A stretch of DNA of 55,909 bases from an uncultured Collinsella sp. (GTDB lineage: Bacteria > Actinomycetota > Coriobacteriia > Coriobacteriales > Coriobacteriaceae): NCBI GenBank assembly GCA_900757505.1, contig CAAEOE010000057.1:1-55909 (forward strand), written 5' to 3'. Position 1 is the stretch's first letter, and every line of letters begins with the position of its first letter. Below the pieces are notes generated by a model. It saw only the letters and a list, made by a program, of their open reading frames with translations, ran no database searches and was not told where the DNA came from. Positions 54,162 through 55,909 of this stretch are shown piece after piece. The position numbers and the translations under genes were made by a program.

Positions 54162-54866
54162 ATGGGTGTCGTCGATCCCTTTTCTGTTGCTCGGGCCGCG
54201 GGGCTTGAGCTGACCGGGAAGTCCGAGGGCCTCACGCTCACCGACGGCACGATGGAGCTGCGTGCCGATTTTGGCCGCATGCTGCCGCGACTCAAGCAGG
54301 GCCGTCTGCAGCAAGAGTTGTTGGTGAAGGCTGCGCGCACAAAGGGCATCGAGCGACCATGGGCGATTGACGCTACGGCAGGCTTTGGCGAGGATTCGCT
54401 GCTGCTGGCGGCCGCGGGCTTTACCGTCGATCTGTATGAGCAGGATTGCGTGATCGCGGCACTCCTCAAGGATGCCTTGGATCGCGCGGCAGATGATCCG
54501 GCGCTTGCGGTTGCCGTGTCGCGTATGCGCTTACATGCGGGCGAGGACAGCATTGCCGGCCTTCGCCATACAGCTGAGCTGATCGGGCAGGGCGAGCTTG
54601 CCGCTCCCGACGTGGTGTATCTGGACCCCATGTTTCCCGGGCGCACCAAGAGCGCGGCGGTTAAAAAGAAGTTCCAACTCTTGCACCATCTGGAACAGCC
54701 GTGCGCCGATGAGGAGACGCTGGTCGAAGCTGCGCTTGCGGTGCATCCGCGCAAGGTGGTTATCAAGCGACCGGTGAAGGGGCCGCTGCTTGCCGGCGTT
54801 AAGCCGAGCTATCAACTTGCGGGCAAGGCCGTTCGCTACGATGTTTTGGTGCCGCCGCACCCGTAG
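54162..54866 (+). CDS. rsmJ: 16S rRNA (guanine1516-N2) methyltransferase
   Basis: A 234-residue SAM methyltransferase of the RsmJ (YhiQ) family. GLTLTDGTMELRADF and the SAM motif AIDATAGFGEDSLLLAAAGF lead to LDPMFPGRTKSAAVKKKFQ, the family's DPMYP-type catalytic motif. It methylates G1516 of 16S rRNA. AAGGAG precedes the ATG by 6 bases. It stands with the small membrane gene upstream and convergent to the next gene. Confidence 0.9.
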   Translation: MGVVDPFSVARAAGLELTGKSEGLTLTDGTMELRADFGRMLPRLKQGRLQQELLVKAARTKGIERPWAIDATAGFGEDSLLLAAAGFTVDLYEQDCVIAALLKDALDRAADDPALAVAVSRMRLHAGEDSIAGLRHTAELIGQGELAAPDVVYLDPMFPGRTKSAAVKKKFQLLHHLEQPCADEETLVEAALAVHPRKVVIKRPVKGPLLAGVKPSYQLAGKAVRYDVLVPPHP

Positions 54867-54914
54867 CTTGCGCGCGATAGCTGGCGCTCCGTCAGTGCCG
54901 TGCCGAAGCGGCGC

Positions 54915-55211
54915 CTATTTCCAAGGGTGCGACGTCAGGTGCCATCCGCCGCAGTATTCGCATTTGTAGCAGGCCAGCCCGCGGCGTCCGCGGTTTTCGC
55001 AGTCGGCCATAACTGCCTCGGCCTCGGCACGCGTGTCGTAACGGTTTTTGCGCTCGCACGACTTGTAGCGCCAGGCTTCATCGCGCTCGGCGTCCAGGGC
55101 GTCGCGGCGCTCGTCCTCGCGTGCAAACAGGTCGCTCATATCGCCGCCGGTGGCAGCGCCTAAAAACTCGCTTTTGGCCTTTGACCAGGCGGCTCGCTTT
55201 TTGCTTCCCAT
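54915..55211 (-). CDS. Small zinc-ribbon-like protein
   Basis: A 98-residue protein. A basic, alpha-helical front (KKRAAWSKAKSEFLG) and an acidic helix (REDERRDALDAERDEAWRY) lead to CERKNRYDTRAEAEAVMADCENRG and then CYKCEYCGGWHLTSH. The last part is like half of a zinc ribbon, with Cys-x2-Cys-x2-Cys and His residues. The function is unknown. AAGGG lies about 10 bases before the ATG. It is convergent with rsmJ and divergent from the GNAT gene. Confidence 0.7.
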   Translation of the reverse strand: MGSKKRAAWSKAKSEFLGAATGGDMSDLFAREDERRDALDAERDEAWRYKSCERKNRYDTRAEAEAVMADCENRGRRGLACYKCEYCGGWHLTSHPWK

Positions 55212-55288
55212 CTGCTTCGCGCCCTTCTCAAAACGTTGGTATCATTGCTCAATCAAAGTGATACCAATAAACGTGAGGTCGCCGCGTG

Positions 55289-55777
55289 ATGATCAGAAAA
55301 ACCCTCGATACCGACACTCCCGCCGTCATGGCTATCTATGACGTGGCCCGCGCCTTTATGCGCGCGCATGGCAACGCCACGCAGTGGCCCGAGGGCACGC
55401 CTTCGGCCGAGCAACTGGCTGCCGATATTGCCGCTGGTGGCAGTTATGTGTGCGAAGTCGACGGTCGCGTGGTGGCGACGTTTGCCTTTTTACCGGGTCC
55501 GGACGAGTGCTATGACGTCATTGAGGACGGTCAATGGCGCAGCGACACTCCGTACGCCGTGCTGCACCGTGTGGCGTCCGATGGCACCGCGCACGGCATC
55601 GCGGCTGCGATGTTTGCCTTTGCCAAGGAGCGCGCCAACCACCTGCGTATCGACACGCATCAGGATAACCTGCCCATGCAGGGTGCGAGTATTAAGGCGG
55701 GGTTCGAGCGTGCCGGCGTCGTGTATGTGTCGGACGGCACGCCGCGTGTTGCGTTTGACTGGCTGCGCGAGGCATAA
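55289..55777 (+). CDS. GNAT-family N-acetyltransferase
   Basis: A 162-residue acetyltransferase. The fold is visible as MIRKTLDTDTPAVMAIYDVARAFM, then VCEVDGRVVATFAFLPGPD, YAVLHRVASDGTAHGIAAAMFAFAKE, which has the acetyl-CoA loop in a changed form, and LRIDTHQDNLPMQGASIKAGFERAG, which is the typical C-terminal part. A GTG one codon earlier is possible; GAGG lies 10 bases before the ATG. The substrate is unknown. Confidence 0.88.
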   Translation: MIRKTLDTDTPAVMAIYDVARAFMRAHGNATQWPEGTPSAEQLAADIAAGGSYVCEVDGRVVATFAFLPGPDECYDVIEDGQWRSDTPYAVLHRVASDGTAHGIAAAMFAFAKERANHLRIDTHQDNLPMQGASIKAGFERAGVVYVSDGTPRVAFDWLREA

Positions 55778-55807
55778 GAGCGAGGGCTCATATCAATAAT
55801 TCATGCG

Positions 55808-55841
55808 AACGAAAATGGCCCCGGGTGGGGCTATTTTCGTT
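55808..55841. terminator. Terminator-like hairpin at the window end
   Basis: AACGAAAATGGCCCC pairs with GGGGCTATTTTCGTT around GGGT, with one wobble pair. The U-rich arm TATTTTCG can serve as a T-run after the GNAT gene. Confidence 0.75.
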
Positions 55842-55909
55842 CGCTGCACTGTTTTGCAAGCCGGCTTTCGCAAGGCGCGAACCTACGAAAATCGCCGCGC
55901 GGCAACGCA

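Overview
The window is GC-rich, gene-dense bacterial chromosome. The overall protein character points to an actinobacterial gut commensal of the Coriobacteriia, most likely Collinsella or a close relative: actinobacterial-style LAxTG sorting signal, small CXXC protein with a NapH-like ferredoxin membrane protein, many stand-alone AAA ATPases, VUT-type transporter, many short intergenic palindromes. This assignment is an inference; there is no rRNA or tRNA gene here to confirm it.

Layout. 0.5-8.5 kb: an iron-sulfur flavoprotein, then a type IIA topoisomerase pair (parE-parC, minus strand) bracketed by two unrelated stand-alone ATPase genes, each preceded by its own array of short repeats. 8.5-14.4 kb: a 1455-residue cell-wall-anchored surface protein with a Tat-like signal and an LAGTG sorting signal, behind a LuxR-type regulator gene. 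14.6-15.6 kb: a GMP synthase ATP-pyrophosphatase subunit without the usual amidotransferase domain. 15.7-21.6 kb: a two-component system divergent from a redox cassette (48-residue CXXC protein, membrane polyferredoxin, TlpA-like thioredoxin lipoprotein), then a short rhodanese piece and a CoA-disulfide-reductase-like flavoprotein with its own rhodanese domain. 21.8-26.1 kb: a large MacB/FtsX-type ABC transporter and a tRNA-dihydrouridine synthase.

26.1-27.3 kb is a small accessory, AT-richer stretch with an orphan ribbon-helix-helix protein, gene remnants and several palindromic elements. 27.3-30.7 kb holds a glutaredoxin, an XRE/zinc-ribbon/TipAS regulator, TrmO and a PatB/MalY-type C-S lyase. 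30.8-37.3 kb holds two related sensor systems facing each other: a binding lipoprotein plus separate hybrid kinase, and a fused double-binding-domain hybrid kinase. 37.5-44.4 kb has an ion channel, LOG protein, ClC channel, methyltransferase, EamA transporter and a GntR-ABC transporter operon. 44.4-55.9 kb has housekeeping genes (prfC, VUT transporter, SDR, ung, rlmA, rsmJ), transporters with a LysR regulator, small membrane proteins and a GNAT acetyltransferase.

The most unusual content is outside the genes: at least seven kinds of intergenic inverted repeat, many sitting right at gene 3' ends, a 36-bp perfect inverted repeat with a MITE-like layout, a three-hairpin array before prfC, and operator-like repeats matched one-to-one with the two ATPase genes.
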